DNA of 64,000 nucleotides, from assembly GCA_016709875.1 (NCBI GenBank), contig JADJLZ010000010.1:238474-302473 (forward strand), read 5' to 3'. The notes beneath the pieces were generated by a model that saw only the letters and a program-made list of their open reading frames with translations, did not search any database and was not told the DNA's origin. Source of the stretch: Planctomycetota bacterium (GTDB lineage Bacteria > Planctomycetota > UBA1135 > GCA-002686595). This document shows positions 8,501-16,548 of the stretch, one piece after another. Position 1 is the first letter of the stretch, and the number at the start of each line of letters is the position of its first letter. The translations under genes were made by a program, and so were the position numbers.

Positions 8501-9940
8501 CTCGCGAGTTACCGCCTGGGCCGCTCGGGGCCGGAGATCGAACGCGCGCTGCGCGAGGACTTCCTGCCGGAGCACACGCGCAAGCTGCGCTTCGAGGAGG
8601 CGATCGATCTGCGCCAGCTGGTGCTCGGCGAACTCGTCGAGCTGCAGGCGGGAATCGTCGAGCGCTTCCTGCACACGAGCTACCACGAGGCCGAGCGCGT
8701 CAACCTCGCCGCCGAGGTGTACATGCGCGCGGCGGTCCTCGAGTGCACGCGCCATGGTCTGGATCCGGCCGTGATGCTCGCGCACATGCCCGCCAGCATG
8801 GCGCACGATGCGCTGAACGTGCTCGCGCGCATTCGCCTGGGCGAGGTGCAGCCGGCGGCGTTCCTGCAGATCTTCGGCCACCGCTCCGACCACGACTACG
8901 AGCTCGCCGAGCCGCGCTACCGCGAGTCGCCGGCGCACGTCGCCGAGCTCGCGAGTCGCGCGCAGCTCTCCGCGCCGCAGGGCGCGCCGCCGCAATTGCC
9001 CGAGGGCAAGGTGCTGCGGCTCTCGATCGAGCGCGCGCGGTGCTTCCAGTCGCTGAAAGAGGAGGCCAAGCACGCCGCATTGCGCGACCTCGCCTCGCTG
9101 CGGCGCGTGCTGCTCGAGATCGGCGAGCGGCTCGAGGTGGGCGAGGGCATCTTCCAGCTGACGCTGAGCGAGATCGCCGGCATCGGTCGCGCGGGTCTCG
9201 AGGAGGAGAGCGTGCGCGAGCTCATCCGCGAGCGCGAGGAGCAGCGCGCGGCGCTCGAGGGCCTGCGCCTGCCTACACGCCTCACGCTGCTCGAGATCGA
9301 GCGGCTCGACCTCGAGCACGGCGAAGTCGTGCTCTCACGGCCGCGCGAAACGGATCTCGCGGGGACGCGCGTCTCGGGCGAGGGCGACATCGTCGGAGTG
9401 GCGCGCGTGCTCTCTGGCCCCGAGGAGATCGACAGCTTCCGGCGCGGCGAGATCCTGGTCGCGCGCTTCACCGATCCGGCCTGGATGCCGGTCTTCCCCG
9501 TGGCGCGCGGCCTGGTGATCGAGGTCGGCGGCTGGCTCTCGCACGCCGCGATCCAGGCGCGCGAGTGCGGCCTCACTTGCATCGTCGGCGTCAACGGCGC
9601 GCGCGATTCGATCCGCACCGGCGAGCTGGTGCACCTGCACCGCGACGGGCGCGTCGAGGTCTTGCAGAACCGCAGGCGCGAGGCGCGCGTGCGCTCCGAC
9701 GCGCGGGTCTCGCTCGAGTTGCTGGAGGAGGTTCACGACGCGCGCGTGATCGACCTCTCGACGCACGGGGCGCAGGTCGAGATCGCGAGCCGGCCGCTGC
9801 GCATCGGCGAGCGCCTGGTCGTGCGCGGACTGCACCAGCACGCATCGCTGCACGCACGCGTGGCGCGCAACGGGCGGCCGGGCAACTATGGCCTGGTCTT
9901 CGAGGTCCCAGGGCTGCTCGAGCCTGCGACGTTCAGCTGA
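5576..9940 (+). CDS. Rhodanese-rhodanese-YidC-like-PEP synthase-like-PilZ fusion protein
   Basis: A 1454-residue membrane protein. ATG 5576 is preferred because it leads directly to the first hydrophobic stretch; an in-frame start at 5435 would add a low-quality leader. Order of parts (residues approximate): membrane helices 24-49, 55-80 and 98-122; rhodanese 155-268 with Cys222 in CYNGNRSS; rhodanese 285-395 with Cys346 in CYDKRSS; YidC/Oxa1-like segment 410-615 (ALRLLVLPLTLRADRD, then QPEL-like KPELARIEREHADDP and HGVRPALGF); PPDK N-terminal ATP-grasp 627-860 (GNKAGRLAQLREQGFRVPGGF, VAVRSSGAKEDGE, PQDIEWAF, ILQSRDIT); a middle domain 860-1255; PEP-utiliser swivel 1260-1360 with His1323 in GGWLSHAAIQAREC; PilZ 1365-1454. 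Key residues of each domain are present, so each may be active. Its function as a whole is unknown. It converges with the next gene (8-base overlap). Confidence 0.9.
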   Translation: MRKLIHSPDDVNSVPVTNSDSRPVALPVPLGLLLGLVCSCFVLAPDAMAIPSPDVVIGLFASVAQALGLLSVVAGGWLWKRRRSGAAAGHARGWKIACLMSATLFALTAIGWGLFAAAKADARAKRLQVNLERSSKEDGRKITDVSLKELGFSDQLQRPDGLATESLAAMQASGQAPAVIDVRETEECEMGMIEGATHERFPDVLADPERYLDPAKPVLLVCYNGNRSSEMASSLRDKGYDCRFMIGGYEKWLSEDRPLADAEHRSAGDLRQVPAYENRDTLLDTPDVLALMEQGEIQFVDVRYPGEYEQLGHLPGAINLPFRKLKTPDLEAQLTALPKKPIVVACYDKRSSFYGLVTGLRLSRLGYTYLGRYTTPETFPSLSKDKPHVAAWKARHSERTLLSLASAPLASAIGTLARELGSLALAIVLIALALRLLVLPLTLRADRDRVVQWGLKPELARIEREHADDPAERSRLTLGLLRTHGVRPALGFASSMLQLVLFSICFAAVVSAAKADGSGWLWIENLDQPDAWRLLPAACGLLAAFIALRSGEHASRGRAIGSLVFGLAVGGILARFAASAGVYLCVSLGFVALQGELVRAMIVGLPRARARRRSELAQRTRIVPLALAHLAGDCGNKAGRLAQLREQGFRVPGGFVLRPRVIADRLQHGDWLPEDRAAIERELAQMQVERVAVRSSGAKEDGEQRSYAGVFESVLDVRPAEIFAALERVLHSFSSDRARSYAGEAEADAPVSAAILVQAMVPAEFAGVLFTEHPAQTGAALVELVEGLGEELVSGRSDPISVRLGRVSGHRLDEHACVIALEELHALGLRIEAIFGRPQDIEWAFADGRFFILQSRDITRDPADGDEQRARRERERRRLLAFARERFARIPGLDPLGDLYVQDELAELLPRPHPTSLSLLNAIAARGGSTDLACRELGLRYEVRSDSGPVLLGVFGRCFSVAGERSRRLSARTSLLASYRLGRSGPEIERALREDFLPEHTRKLRFEEAIDLRQLVLGELVELQAGIVERFLHTSYHEAERVNLAAEVYMRAAVLECTRHGLDPAVMLAHMPASMAHDALNVLARIRLGEVQPAAFLQIFGHRSDHDYELAEPRYRESPAHVAELASRAQLSAPQGAPPQLPEGKVLRLSIERARCFQSLKEEAKHAALRDLASLRRVLLEIGERLEVGEGIFQLTLSEIAGIGRAGLEEESVRELIREREEQRAALEGLRLPTRLTLLEIERLDLEHGEVVLSRPRETDLAGTRVSGEGDIVGVARVLSGPEEIDSFRRGEILVARFTDPAWMPVFPVARGLVIEVGGWLSHAAIQARECGLTCIVGVNGARDSIRTGELVHLHRDGRVEVLQNRRREARVRSDARVSLELLEEVHDARVIDLSTHGAQVEIASRPLRIGERLVVRGLHQHASLHARVARNGRPGNYGLVFEVPGLLEPATFS

Positions 9941-12900
9941 CGCGCGCGACCCACACCTGCGCAATCTGGCCGAGGTCGGGCTGCGCCGCCTGCGGCTCGC
10001 CGAAGTAGTGCGCCTCGATGCGCACGATCTCCTGGCGCAGGTCCTGCTTCTCCTGCGCTGCGAGGCCGTTGTTGCGCTCGATGTCGCGCAGCAGGCCGAG
10101 CACCGTGAAGGGCGTGATCGTCTCGGGGGAGCGGAAGCGCGCCTGGTCGACCTGCGCACTCTTCACTGTGCGGCGCAGCAGGAACCAGCCGGCCGCCGCG
10201 AGCGCGAGCCCGCCGAGAACCCAGCCGATCCAGGGCCGCCGCACACTGCCGTAGTTGCGTTCGAGTTCGACCGTCTCAGGCACGGAGACGAGGTCGGCGT
10301 CCTCGTAGCGGAAGTGCTCGAGGCCCGCGAGTTCGAGCTTGGGCTTGGCGAAGTGGAAGCTCGTGGGCAGGTGCTCGAGACCCTCGCGCGCGCGCAGCGT
10401 CAGCGTCCAGGTGCGCTCGGAGAGGATGCCCGTGCCCTCGCCCTCGTTGTCGAACTTGACGACCGAAAGGCCGTGGTCGTCGGTTTTCGCGACGTCGAAC
10501 TCGCCGGGCGCGACGTCGGCCAGCGCGTCGAGCGGGGGCACGAGCCCGGTGCTGGTGGCCTTGAGTTCGAGCAGCAGCTTGCCGTCCTTCGCCTGGCGCT
10601 CGTCGAGCGTCTGCGTCAGGTGCAGCTTCTCGAAGGGGCGCGCGTCGCCCTGGTCGGGGCTCGCGTCGATCGGCCGCACCGGCGACTCGATCGGCAGCAC
10701 GGCGTAGCCGGAGGTGTCGAGGAAGTCCAGGTCCAGGCGCAGCGGCGGGATGCGGTCGACCTGCGGACCGCGCGGCTGCAGCAGGATGTAGGCGTAGGGA
10801 GTGATGCGCCAGCCGTACTCCGGCGTCGCGCGCGACTTGACCTCGGGCTCGTTGAAGGTCACCGAGAGCACGTCGAAGTCCTGCTTGAGCGCGTTGCGCG
10901 CGGCTTCCTCGAACTTGTCGCGGTAGTCCTCGAGCGGCCGCCCGTAGTTGTAGGCGAACTGCACGCTGTTCTGGTTCTGCAGGTACTTCGCGAAGCCGCC
11001 CGACTCGCGCTCGATCTCGCGCGTGTGGCGGATATTGACCTGCAGTCCGAAAGGCACGCCGTGGCCGACACGGTCGTCGCCGTCGACGACGGCCTCGAGC
11101 TTGATCTCCGTGACGAGGTCGTTGTAGTAGTCGAAGATCTGCCGCGCCTCGTGCGCGAGCTTGTTGTCGCCCACGATCGCGAGGCCTTCGCGCACGTAGC
11201 GGAACTTGATCGCCGGAGCAGCGCTGCTCATGCGCGTGAACAGCCCGCTCGTGAACAGGTCCATGTAGCGTCCGCCGCTGTCGGGCGGGAAGGAGAGCAG
11301 GGCGGCGCGGATCTTCGGGATCTCCTCCTGCGCGAGCACCTGCTCGGCGCCGATCTTGTTGAGGTCGCTCGCGCCCAGCGTGGCGTAGAACCAGGTTTCG
11401 AAGACCTGCGTGGTCTCCTTCTCCTTGGGGATCGCGGGGGAGGCGGCGACGTAGAGCTGCGCGGCCTTGGCGAAGAGGTCGAGCGCTTCCCTGCGCCGCG
11501 TGGCGAACTCCGGGTCCTTCTTGAGCTCGAAGATGTAGTTGTTCTCGTCGTGCTTGAGCGCGGCGTCGGCGAGCACGAGTTCCCAGCTCTGTGGATGGTC
11601 GGCTAACGCGCGGTCGACGGTCTTGTGCGCCAGCTCGTAGCCGCGCAGCACCTCGGCCTGGATGTCCTGCTGTCCACGGTTGGTCTTGGCGTTCTTCTGC
11701 GCCGCGGGATCGCGCCAGATGCTGACCAGATTCGTGCGCATCTGCTGCACCAGGCCCGCCAGCGTCGCCGGGTCGATGTTCTTGAGCGAGCCGAAGATGC
11801 GCTCGATCGTCTCGATGCGGTAGACCTCGGCCGAGCTGTGCGCCGCCGTAAAGGCGTTCACGATCAGCTGCTCGTCGAGTTCGACGGGCAGCTTGCGCAG
11901 CCGCGCGACCCAGTCGGCCAGCTCGGACAGGTTGCGCTCCTGCTTCGAGCGCGTGAGCGGGATGCCGTTGGCGCGCTCCTCGAAGCCGTACATGAAGATG
12001 TAGGGGTTGCGGCGCTGCGTGCTGGAGTTCGGGTCGTGGTTCTTGGCCCACACGCGCAGGAACTCGTCCACGAGCTCCTTGGCCGGCTTGGGGTGGGTGC
12101 GTGCGAGGTCCTCGATGTAGGGGAAGGCCTCGGCCTCCTCGCTGACCTTGAGGAAGAGTTGCGCGATCGCCTGTTCGAAGCGCGGGCGCTGGCCCTCGCC
12201 GATCAGCGCGAGCCACTTCTCGTCGGGGCGGATGTCCAGCATCTCGCCCGTCTTGATCGGCGCGGGCTGCATGCCGCGCATCTGCTGCTCCTGCCAGTCG
12301 TAGTAGTAGAAGTTGCCGTAGGTGTCGCGCTGCATCGCCGGTGCGCGCGAGGTCGACTTGTCGAACTGCCAGGAGACGAGCGCGTCGCGCAGCCAGTTGT
12401 TCGCGAGCAGCGAGAGCTGCACGGTCCACTTCTGTGCCAGCTCCGGTGCGCCCGCGATCAACGCCTGCGCGGCGCTCTGCTGCAGTTTGAGCCAGTTGAG
12501 GCGCAGTTCGCTCTGCGTCGGCTGCGACTGCAGCGAGATGGCGGCCGAGGAGCCGATCGCGGCCAGGATCTCCATCCCGCGCTCGGGCCGCTTGGTGAAG
12601 CTCTCCTCGAGCCAGGCGGCACCGAGCTCCTTCTGGATGCGCGGCGCGATGTCGACCGCGCGCGCGAGCGCCTCGTTCTTCTCCTCTTCCTTGACCTCGC
12701 CCGAGGCGAGTGCGGCCTGCGTCGCGTTCCAGGCCTTCTCGAGCCACTCGGCCTTGTTGTCCTTCGCGTTGTTGGCCAGGCAGGAACGCGCGATCAGGTT
12801 GAGGCCCTCGCGGTCGTTCTGCTTTTCGGCCTCCTCGATCGTGGGCAGGAACTCGTTCAGCTCGACGAGCTGGTTCGCACCCGCGAGCAGCAGCGCGAGC

Positions 12901-13751
12901 TTGCGCCGGTCGACGGCGGAGTCCTTGGCGTCGAGGCCGGGGCGCAGCGCGTCCACGAGGGTGTCGAGCTGCAGCCCGGCGTCGATGCCCTGGCGCAGGA
13001 TCTGGCCCAGTTTCGCGAGCTGCTCTTTGCCCAGCGGCAGCGGATCGGCGGCGAGCAGGCCGAGCACGTCGGCCAACGCGAAGCGGTTCTTCTCGATGTA
13101 GAGCTGGCCCTGCTGCTGCACGTTGGGCGGCGGTTGCATCTGGCCGCGCACGAGCGAGGCGAGCAGCTGGTCGTAGCCGGCCTTCTGCTCGTCCTCGGTG
13201 AGCTTGGCGAAGTACTCCTTCACCGCAGCCCACTCGCCGAGCGTCACGTTGCGCTGCAGCGCGGCCATCTCCGCGTCGATCGCCTTGGCCTCCGCGGCGT
13301 TCTTGGCGGCCTCTTCCGCAGCCTTCTTCGCGGCGGCTTCGGCTTCGGCCTTCTTGGCGAGCTCTTCGGGCGTGAGCGCCTTCTCGGGCGCGACGGGCTC
13401 GGCGGGCGCGGACGGCGCCGCCTCGGCGGGCTTGGCTTCCGCAGCTTGTTCCGCTTCCTTGGGCTTGGGCGGGTTGGCCCAGGCCTTGAGGCTCGTCGAG
13501 GGCCGCCGGTCGTACTCCAGCTTCTTCAGCTTCTCCGCGCGCGGGCTGAGCTTCTTCGCGGCGCCTGCGGGCTGACCAGCGACCTCGCCCTGCATGATGA
13601 CCATCGGCGGAGCGACGTCCTCGCCGTCACTCGTGTAGCCGAGTTCCCCGAGCGCCTGGACCGCGGGTGTCGAGGCCGTCGCGGCGACTTGTGCCCACAG
13701 AGGGGAAGGTGTGAAGACGAACAGGCCTAGAGCGGTGGCGCGGAGGATCAT
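9933..13751 (-). CDS. Large secreted, C-terminally membrane-anchored protein of MoxR/VWA operon
   Basis: A 1272-residue protein of unknown function, last gene of the MoxR-DUF58-VWA operon. It has a signal peptide (MILRATALGLFVFTPSPLWAQ), then an Ala/Glu/Lys/Pro-rich, probably disordered or coiled-coil stretch (residues about 85-190, EEAAKNAAEAKAIDAEMAAL). A long helical-repeat-like body follows with TPR/HEAT-like character, then beta-rich Ig-like C-terminal parts (FDNEGEGTGILSERTWTLTL). One membrane helix near the C terminus (WIGWVLGGLALAAAGWFLL) is followed by about 80 cytoplasmic residues. This layout fits an envelope scaffold or BatD/E-like accessory factor. It starts 22 bases after the end of the extended TPR reading frame, with no obvious ribosome binding site, so translation may be coupled. 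Confidence 0.8.
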   Translation of the reverse strand: MILRATALGLFVFTPSPLWAQVAATASTPAVQALGELGYTSDGEDVAPPMVIMQGEVAGQPAGAAKKLSPRAEKLKKLEYDRRPSTSLKAWANPPKPKEAEQAAEAKPAEAAPSAPAEPVAPEKALTPEELAKKAEAEAAAKKAAEEAAKNAAEAKAIDAEMAALQRNVTLGEWAAVKEYFAKLTEDEQKAGYDQLLASLVRGQMQPPPNVQQQGQLYIEKNRFALADVLGLLAADPLPLGKEQLAKLGQILRQGIDAGLQLDTLVDALRPGLDAKDSAVDRRKLALLLAGANQLVELNEFLPTIEEAEKQNDREGLNLIARSCLANNAKDNKAEWLEKAWNATQAALASGEVKEEEKNEALARAVDIAPRIQKELGAAWLEESFTKRPERGMEILAAIGSSAAISLQSQPTQSELRLNWLKLQQSAAQALIAGAPELAQKWTVQLSLLANNWLRDALVSWQFDKSTSRAPAMQRDTYGNFYYYDWQEQQMRGMQPAPIKTGEMLDIRPDEKWLALIGEGQRPRFEQAIAQLFLKVSEEAEAFPYIEDLARTHPKPAKELVDEFLRVWAKNHDPNSSTQRRNPYIFMYGFEERANGIPLTRSKQERNLSELADWVARLRKLPVELDEQLIVNAFTAAHSSAEVYRIETIERIFGSLKNIDPATLAGLVQQMRTNLVSIWRDPAAQKNAKTNRGQQDIQAEVLRGYELAHKTVDRALADHPQSWELVLADAALKHDENNYIFELKKDPEFATRRREALDLFAKAAQLYVAASPAIPKEKETTQVFETWFYATLGASDLNKIGAEQVLAQEEIPKIRAALLSFPPDSGGRYMDLFTSGLFTRMSSAAPAIKFRYVREGLAIVGDNKLAHEARQIFDYYNDLVTEIKLEAVVDGDDRVGHGVPFGLQVNIRHTREIERESGGFAKYLQNQNSVQFAYNYGRPLEDYRDKFEEAARNALKQDFDVLSVTFNEPEVKSRATPEYGWRITPYAYILLQPRGPQVDRIPPLRLDLDFLDTSGYAVLPIESPVRPIDASPDQGDARPFEKLHLTQTLDERQAKDGKLLLELKATSTGLVPPLDALADVAPGEFDVAKTDDHGLSVVKFDNEGEGTGILSERTWTLTLRAREGLEHLPTSFHFAKPKLELAGLEHFRYEDADLVSVPETVELERNYGSVRRPWIGWVLGGLALAAAGWFLLRRTVKSAQVDQARFRSPETITPFTVLGLLRDIERNNGLAAQEKQDLRQEIVRIEAHYFGEPQAAQPDLGQIAQVWVARVS

Positions 13752-13773
13752 CGTTTGGACCTGGAGTCAGGGC

Positions 13774-13887
13774 TCAGGAGCCGGAGCCGTCGGGCGGCGC
13801 GCCGGAGCTGGCTCCGCGGGCGTCCTTGGACTGCTGCTGCGACTTGTTCTTGCTCTTGCCGCGACCGCGGCCAGTTCCGCAACCCTT
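13774..13887 (-). other. In-frame downstream extension of the TPR gene past a TGA
   Basis: After TGA 13888-13890 the TPR frame continues for 37 sense codons to a second TGA at 13774-13776. The predicted tail starts KGCGTGRGRGKSKNKS and ends GAPPDGSGS, with G or C at the third position of about 32 of 37 codons, matching real genes around it. Lys/Gly/Ser-rich tails are plausible for secreted TPR proteins. One base change in the TGA would join the two. Possible readings: a sequencing error, a recent nonsense mutation, or stop readthrough. Confidence 0.5.
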
Positions 13888-14523
13888 TCACTGCGAAGGG
13901 AGCGGAAGACCCTGCAGGTCCTTCAACTCCATGCGCTCGAGCTTGACGGCGGATTCGAGGTCTTCGCGGCTGCGCTCGGCCGAGCCGCTGTCGTTCATCG
14001 CGACGGCGTCCTCGGCGAGCAGCTTGTAGTTCTGGCGCGCGGCTTCGATCTCGGGCTCCCAGTCGGTGCGCGGCGAACCTTCGAGGCGCATCAGCCAGGT
14101 CATGTAGTACTGCGACTGTGCGAGACCCTCGCGCGCATCGCGCACCTCGGTCTTGGCCGCCTTGGGATCGGCGGAGAGCTCCTCGACCAGCGCTTCGAAC
14201 TCGCGCCGCGCGTCGGGCAGCTGACCGGTGTACATCTGCGCCTTGGCACGTTCGAGGCGCAGCGAGCGCACGTCGGCGGTGCGATCCGGCGGGACGAGCG
14301 CGAGCGCTTCGCCGCAGGCCGCCTCGGCCTGGGACCAGAGCGGCTTCGCGGCCTCGTCGCCCTGCTCGTTCTGGAGCTCGCGCGCTTGGAACGCGAACGC
14401 CTGCGCGCGCGCGATCGCTTCCGAGGCGGCGTCGCAGCGCAGCTGTTCTTGTCCGGGGCCGTAGTGGTAGGCGAGCGCCGCGGCGGGAAGCAGCAGCCAC
14501 ACGAAGAGCAGGAACTTTCTCAT
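13888..14523 (-). CDS. TPR-like secreted protein of MoxR/VWA operon (BatC-like position)
   Basis: A 211-residue protein with a signal peptide or N-terminal anchor (MRKFLLFVWLLLPAAALAYHYG) and helix-turn-helix pairs consistent with two or three TPRs (for example ALVPPDRTADVRSLRLERAK and GQLPDARREFEALVEEL). In Bat-type aerotolerance operons a TPR protein follows the VWA proteins; position and shape here agree, but sequence similarity cannot be tested. The frame ends at TGA 13888-13890 after GLPLPSQ. The same frame then stays open for 37 further codons (see the next entry). It lies 31 bases after the second VWA gene. Confidence 0.8.
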   Translation of the reverse strand: MRKFLLFVWLLLPAAALAYHYGPGQEQLRCDAASEAIARAQAFAFQARELQNEQGDEAAKPLWSQAEAACGEALALVPPDRTADVRSLRLERAKAQMYTGQLPDARREFEALVEELSADPKAAKTEVRDAREGLAQSQYYMTWLMRLEGSPRTDWEPEIEAARQNYKLLAEDAVAMNDSGSAERSREDLESAVKLERMELKDLQGLPLPSQ

Positions 14524-14554
14524 GCGAACGAACCTCTCCTGCCGCAGGGGCAGG

Positions 14555-15625
14555 TCAGGGAGCGGGTTTCCATGCTACCTCTCCATCGGCCGAAGGACGA
14601 CGCGGCCCGTGGATTCCTTCCGCGACTTGTCCCTTTGCGCCCCGGCGCCTGGAACCCGGCCGCCAGCGGGTGCCCAGGAAGTGCAGCAGGAAGGGCAGCC
14701 CGGCCAGGGCGAGGCTGCCCAGGGCGCACGCGATCAATGCGTATTCCCTGCGGGTCAGCTTCTCGAACACGCCCTCCTCCTCGTTCCCGGTCGCGTCGGC
14801 GATCAGGCTCGAGGCGAGCTGCTTGTCGTTGCCGTTGTGGAAGGAGCCGTGCAGGCGCGCCGCGATCTGTTTCAGCATCGGGACGTCCTGGCGCGAGTGC
14901 CGGCCGTCGATGAACTTGCCCACCTGCGGGTCGCCCACGCCACACACGATCACGCTGCGCACCGAGTCGGGCATCTGCGGCATGCCCGTCGCCGGGACGG
15001 TGTCGCCGTCGCTGACGATCACGACCGTGGTGCTGCGCGGGTTCCAGTCCTTGGCGACCTTGGCGGCCTCGGTGAGTCCGTCGAAGAGCTTGGTCTTGCC
15101 GGACTTGAAGGCGAAGTTGAGCGGCAGGTCGCCGAGGATGTTGCGCACCACCTCGAAGTCCTTCGTGTCGATCACCACCGCCTTGGCGCCGTTGTAGAAG
15201 GCGACCACGCTGACGCGGTACTCCTCGAGCGGGATGCGCTCGAAGAAGGACTCCATCAGCTCGCGCGCGCGCTGCGTGCGGCTCTCCTTCTTCGAGGGGC
15301 CCGCGTCCACCAGATGCATCGAGGGCGAGACGTCGAGCACGACCAGGATGTGCTTGGGATCGCCGCTGAAGGCGCCTTCTCCCGCGCCGATCGAATAGCG
15401 CCGCGGCTCGGCGAGGAACAGCGTGGAGAGGCCCCAGGCGAGCGCGGCAAAGGCGAGCACGCGCGCGGCCGGCGCCCCGCGCGCCCAGCCCGCCGGCCGG
15501 CCCGAGGGACCGAAGGCGAGCGTCGCGACGTGCCGCACGCGGCGCGTGTGCAGCCACTCCGCCAGTGCCGCGAGCAGCAGCGCGGCGGAGGCCGCAAGCA
15601 GCGGGAGGTCATCCAGCGCTACCAC
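14555..15625 (-). CDS. VWA-domain membrane protein, second of pair (BatB-like)
   Basis: A 356-residue protein. GTG 15625 overlaps the stop of the preceding VWA gene by 7 bases; the upstream continuation of this frame lies inside that gene and is not coding. Two N-terminal membrane helices (about residues 7-24 and 53-71) are followed by a VWA domain with a MIDAS DxSxS (Asp98, Ser100, Ser102 in VVLDVSPSM), the later Thr/Asp motif around STTVVIVSDGD, and a C-terminal membrane helix (ALIACALGSLALAGLPFLLHF). In Bat operons two VWA proteins occur in tandem and are thought to form an envelope complex whose assembly is driven by the MoxR ATPase. The conserved MIDAS suggests metal-dependent protein binding. 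Confidence 0.85.
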   Translation of the reverse strand: MVALDDLPLLAASAALLLAALAEWLHTRRVRHVATLAFGPSGRPAGWARGAPAARVLAFAALAWGLSTLFLAEPRRYSIGAGEGAFSGDPKHILVVLDVSPSMHLVDAGPSKKESRTQRARELMESFFERIPLEEYRVSVVAFYNGAKAVVIDTKDFEVVRNILGDLPLNFAFKSGKTKLFDGLTEAAKVAKDWNPRSTTVVIVSDGDTVPATGMPQMPDSVRSVIVCGVGDPQVGKFIDGRHSRQDVPMLKQIAARLHGSFHNGNDKQLASSLIADATGNEEEGVFEKLTRREYALIACALGSLALAGLPFLLHFLGTRWRPGSRRRGAKGQVAEGIHGPRRPSADGEVAWKPAP

Positions 15626-16545
15626 GGCGTGTACCTCAGCCCGAAGAGGAACAGCAGCGAGCAGCCCAGCAGCGCGAGGCCCGCCAGGCACCAGGGCCAG
15701 AAGTCGTCTGCCGCCTCGGCGTGCGTCTTCTCCAGGCGCGTCTTCTGCATCTTGTCGATGCGCTCGAAGACGTGCTCGAGGCTGCTCTGGTCGCCGGGCG
15801 TGAAGGCCTCGCCGCCTGTGATCGAGGCGATGCGCTCGAGGCTGTCGGTCGGATTGCCCTCGGCAATGCTGACCGCGAAGACCGTGATGCCGTCGGCCTT
15901 GAGCTTGCGCGCGATCACCTCGTCGTTGCCGCCGTCGAGGTCCGAGCTGTAGCCGTCGGTGATCAGGACGATCATGCGGTCGCCCTCCTCGCGTCCGAGC
16001 AGCACGCCGCGGCAGGCCGTCAGCGCCTTGCCGATCTCGGTCCCGTTGAACCAGTAGGGCAGGTTGTCCGGGCGCATGAAGGGCGGTGCGCAGCGGAAGG
16101 CCGAGATGTCGGTCGTGAGCGGCACCCAGTGCAGCACGTTGTTGCCGAAAAACGTCAGGCCGAAGGCGTCGCCCTTGCGGAAGTCGAGGAAGGAGTTGAT
16201 CGCCTTCATCGCCGCGTCGTAGCGCGTTCCGGCGTCGAAGCGCGCCATCATGCTGCCCGAGACGTCGACGCAGAACTCGATGTTGGTCAGCACGCGCTTG
16301 CTGCGCGGCTCGTCCCACTTCTGCGGGCCGGCGAGCAGCAGGATCACCAGCGCGAGCAGCAGCGCCGGCACGGACTCCGCGCAGCGCAGGAAGAACGCCA
16401 GCCACGCGCCGTGGCGTGCGCCCGAGTGGTCGAAGGGCAGCACCAGTCCGTGCCCGCGGCGCCTCCAGGTCCAAAGCAGCAGCGCCAGCGGCAGCACCAG
16501 CAGCGCGAGCACCGAGCGGTGGCGGAAGAGGTCCAGCGATTCCAT
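15619..16545 (-). CDS. VWA-domain membrane protein, first of pair (BatA-like)
   Basis: A 308-residue protein with two N-terminal helices (residues about 11-27 and 58-73), a VWA domain with a complete MIDAS (Asp94, Ser96, Ser98 in FCVDVSGSMM; Thr and Asp in GTEIGKAL and LITDGYSSD), and a C-terminal membrane helix (WCLAGLALLGCSLLFLFGL). This is the BatA/BatB topology, with the VWA domain facing the periplasm. ATG 16545 starts three bases after the stop of the upstream anchored protein, and its end overlaps the next VWA gene, so the operon is tightly packed and probably translationally coupled. Confidence 0.9.
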   Translation of the reverse strand: MESLDLFRHRSVLALLVLPLALLLWTWRRRGHGLVLPFDHSGARHGAWLAFFLRCAESVPALLLALVILLLAGPQKWDEPRSKRVLTNIEFCVDVSGSMMARFDAGTRYDAAMKAINSFLDFRKGDAFGLTFFGNNVLHWVPLTTDISAFRCAPPFMRPDNLPYWFNGTEIGKALTACRGVLLGREEGDRMIVLITDGYSSDLDGGNDEVIARKLKADGITVFAVSIAEGNPTDSLERIASITGGEAFTPGDQSSLEHVFERIDKMQKTRLEKTHAEAADDFWPWCLAGLALLGCSLLFLFGLRYTPW

Positions 16546-16548
16546 GGC

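Noticed and set aside
10276..13233. A 985-residue open frame on the minus strand and similarly long frames at 2468-4528, 24013-26136, 35405-38821 and 47312-49240
   Set aside because: They lie in other frames of well-supported genes, are Arg/Ala/Gly-rich without motifs, and exist because stop codons are rare at this GC content.
13888..13890. Selenocysteine codon in the TPR gene
   Set aside because: No SECIS-like element could be assigned with confidence, the protein has no redox motif and no selenocysteine machinery gene is in the window; it is kept only as an in-frame TGA observation.
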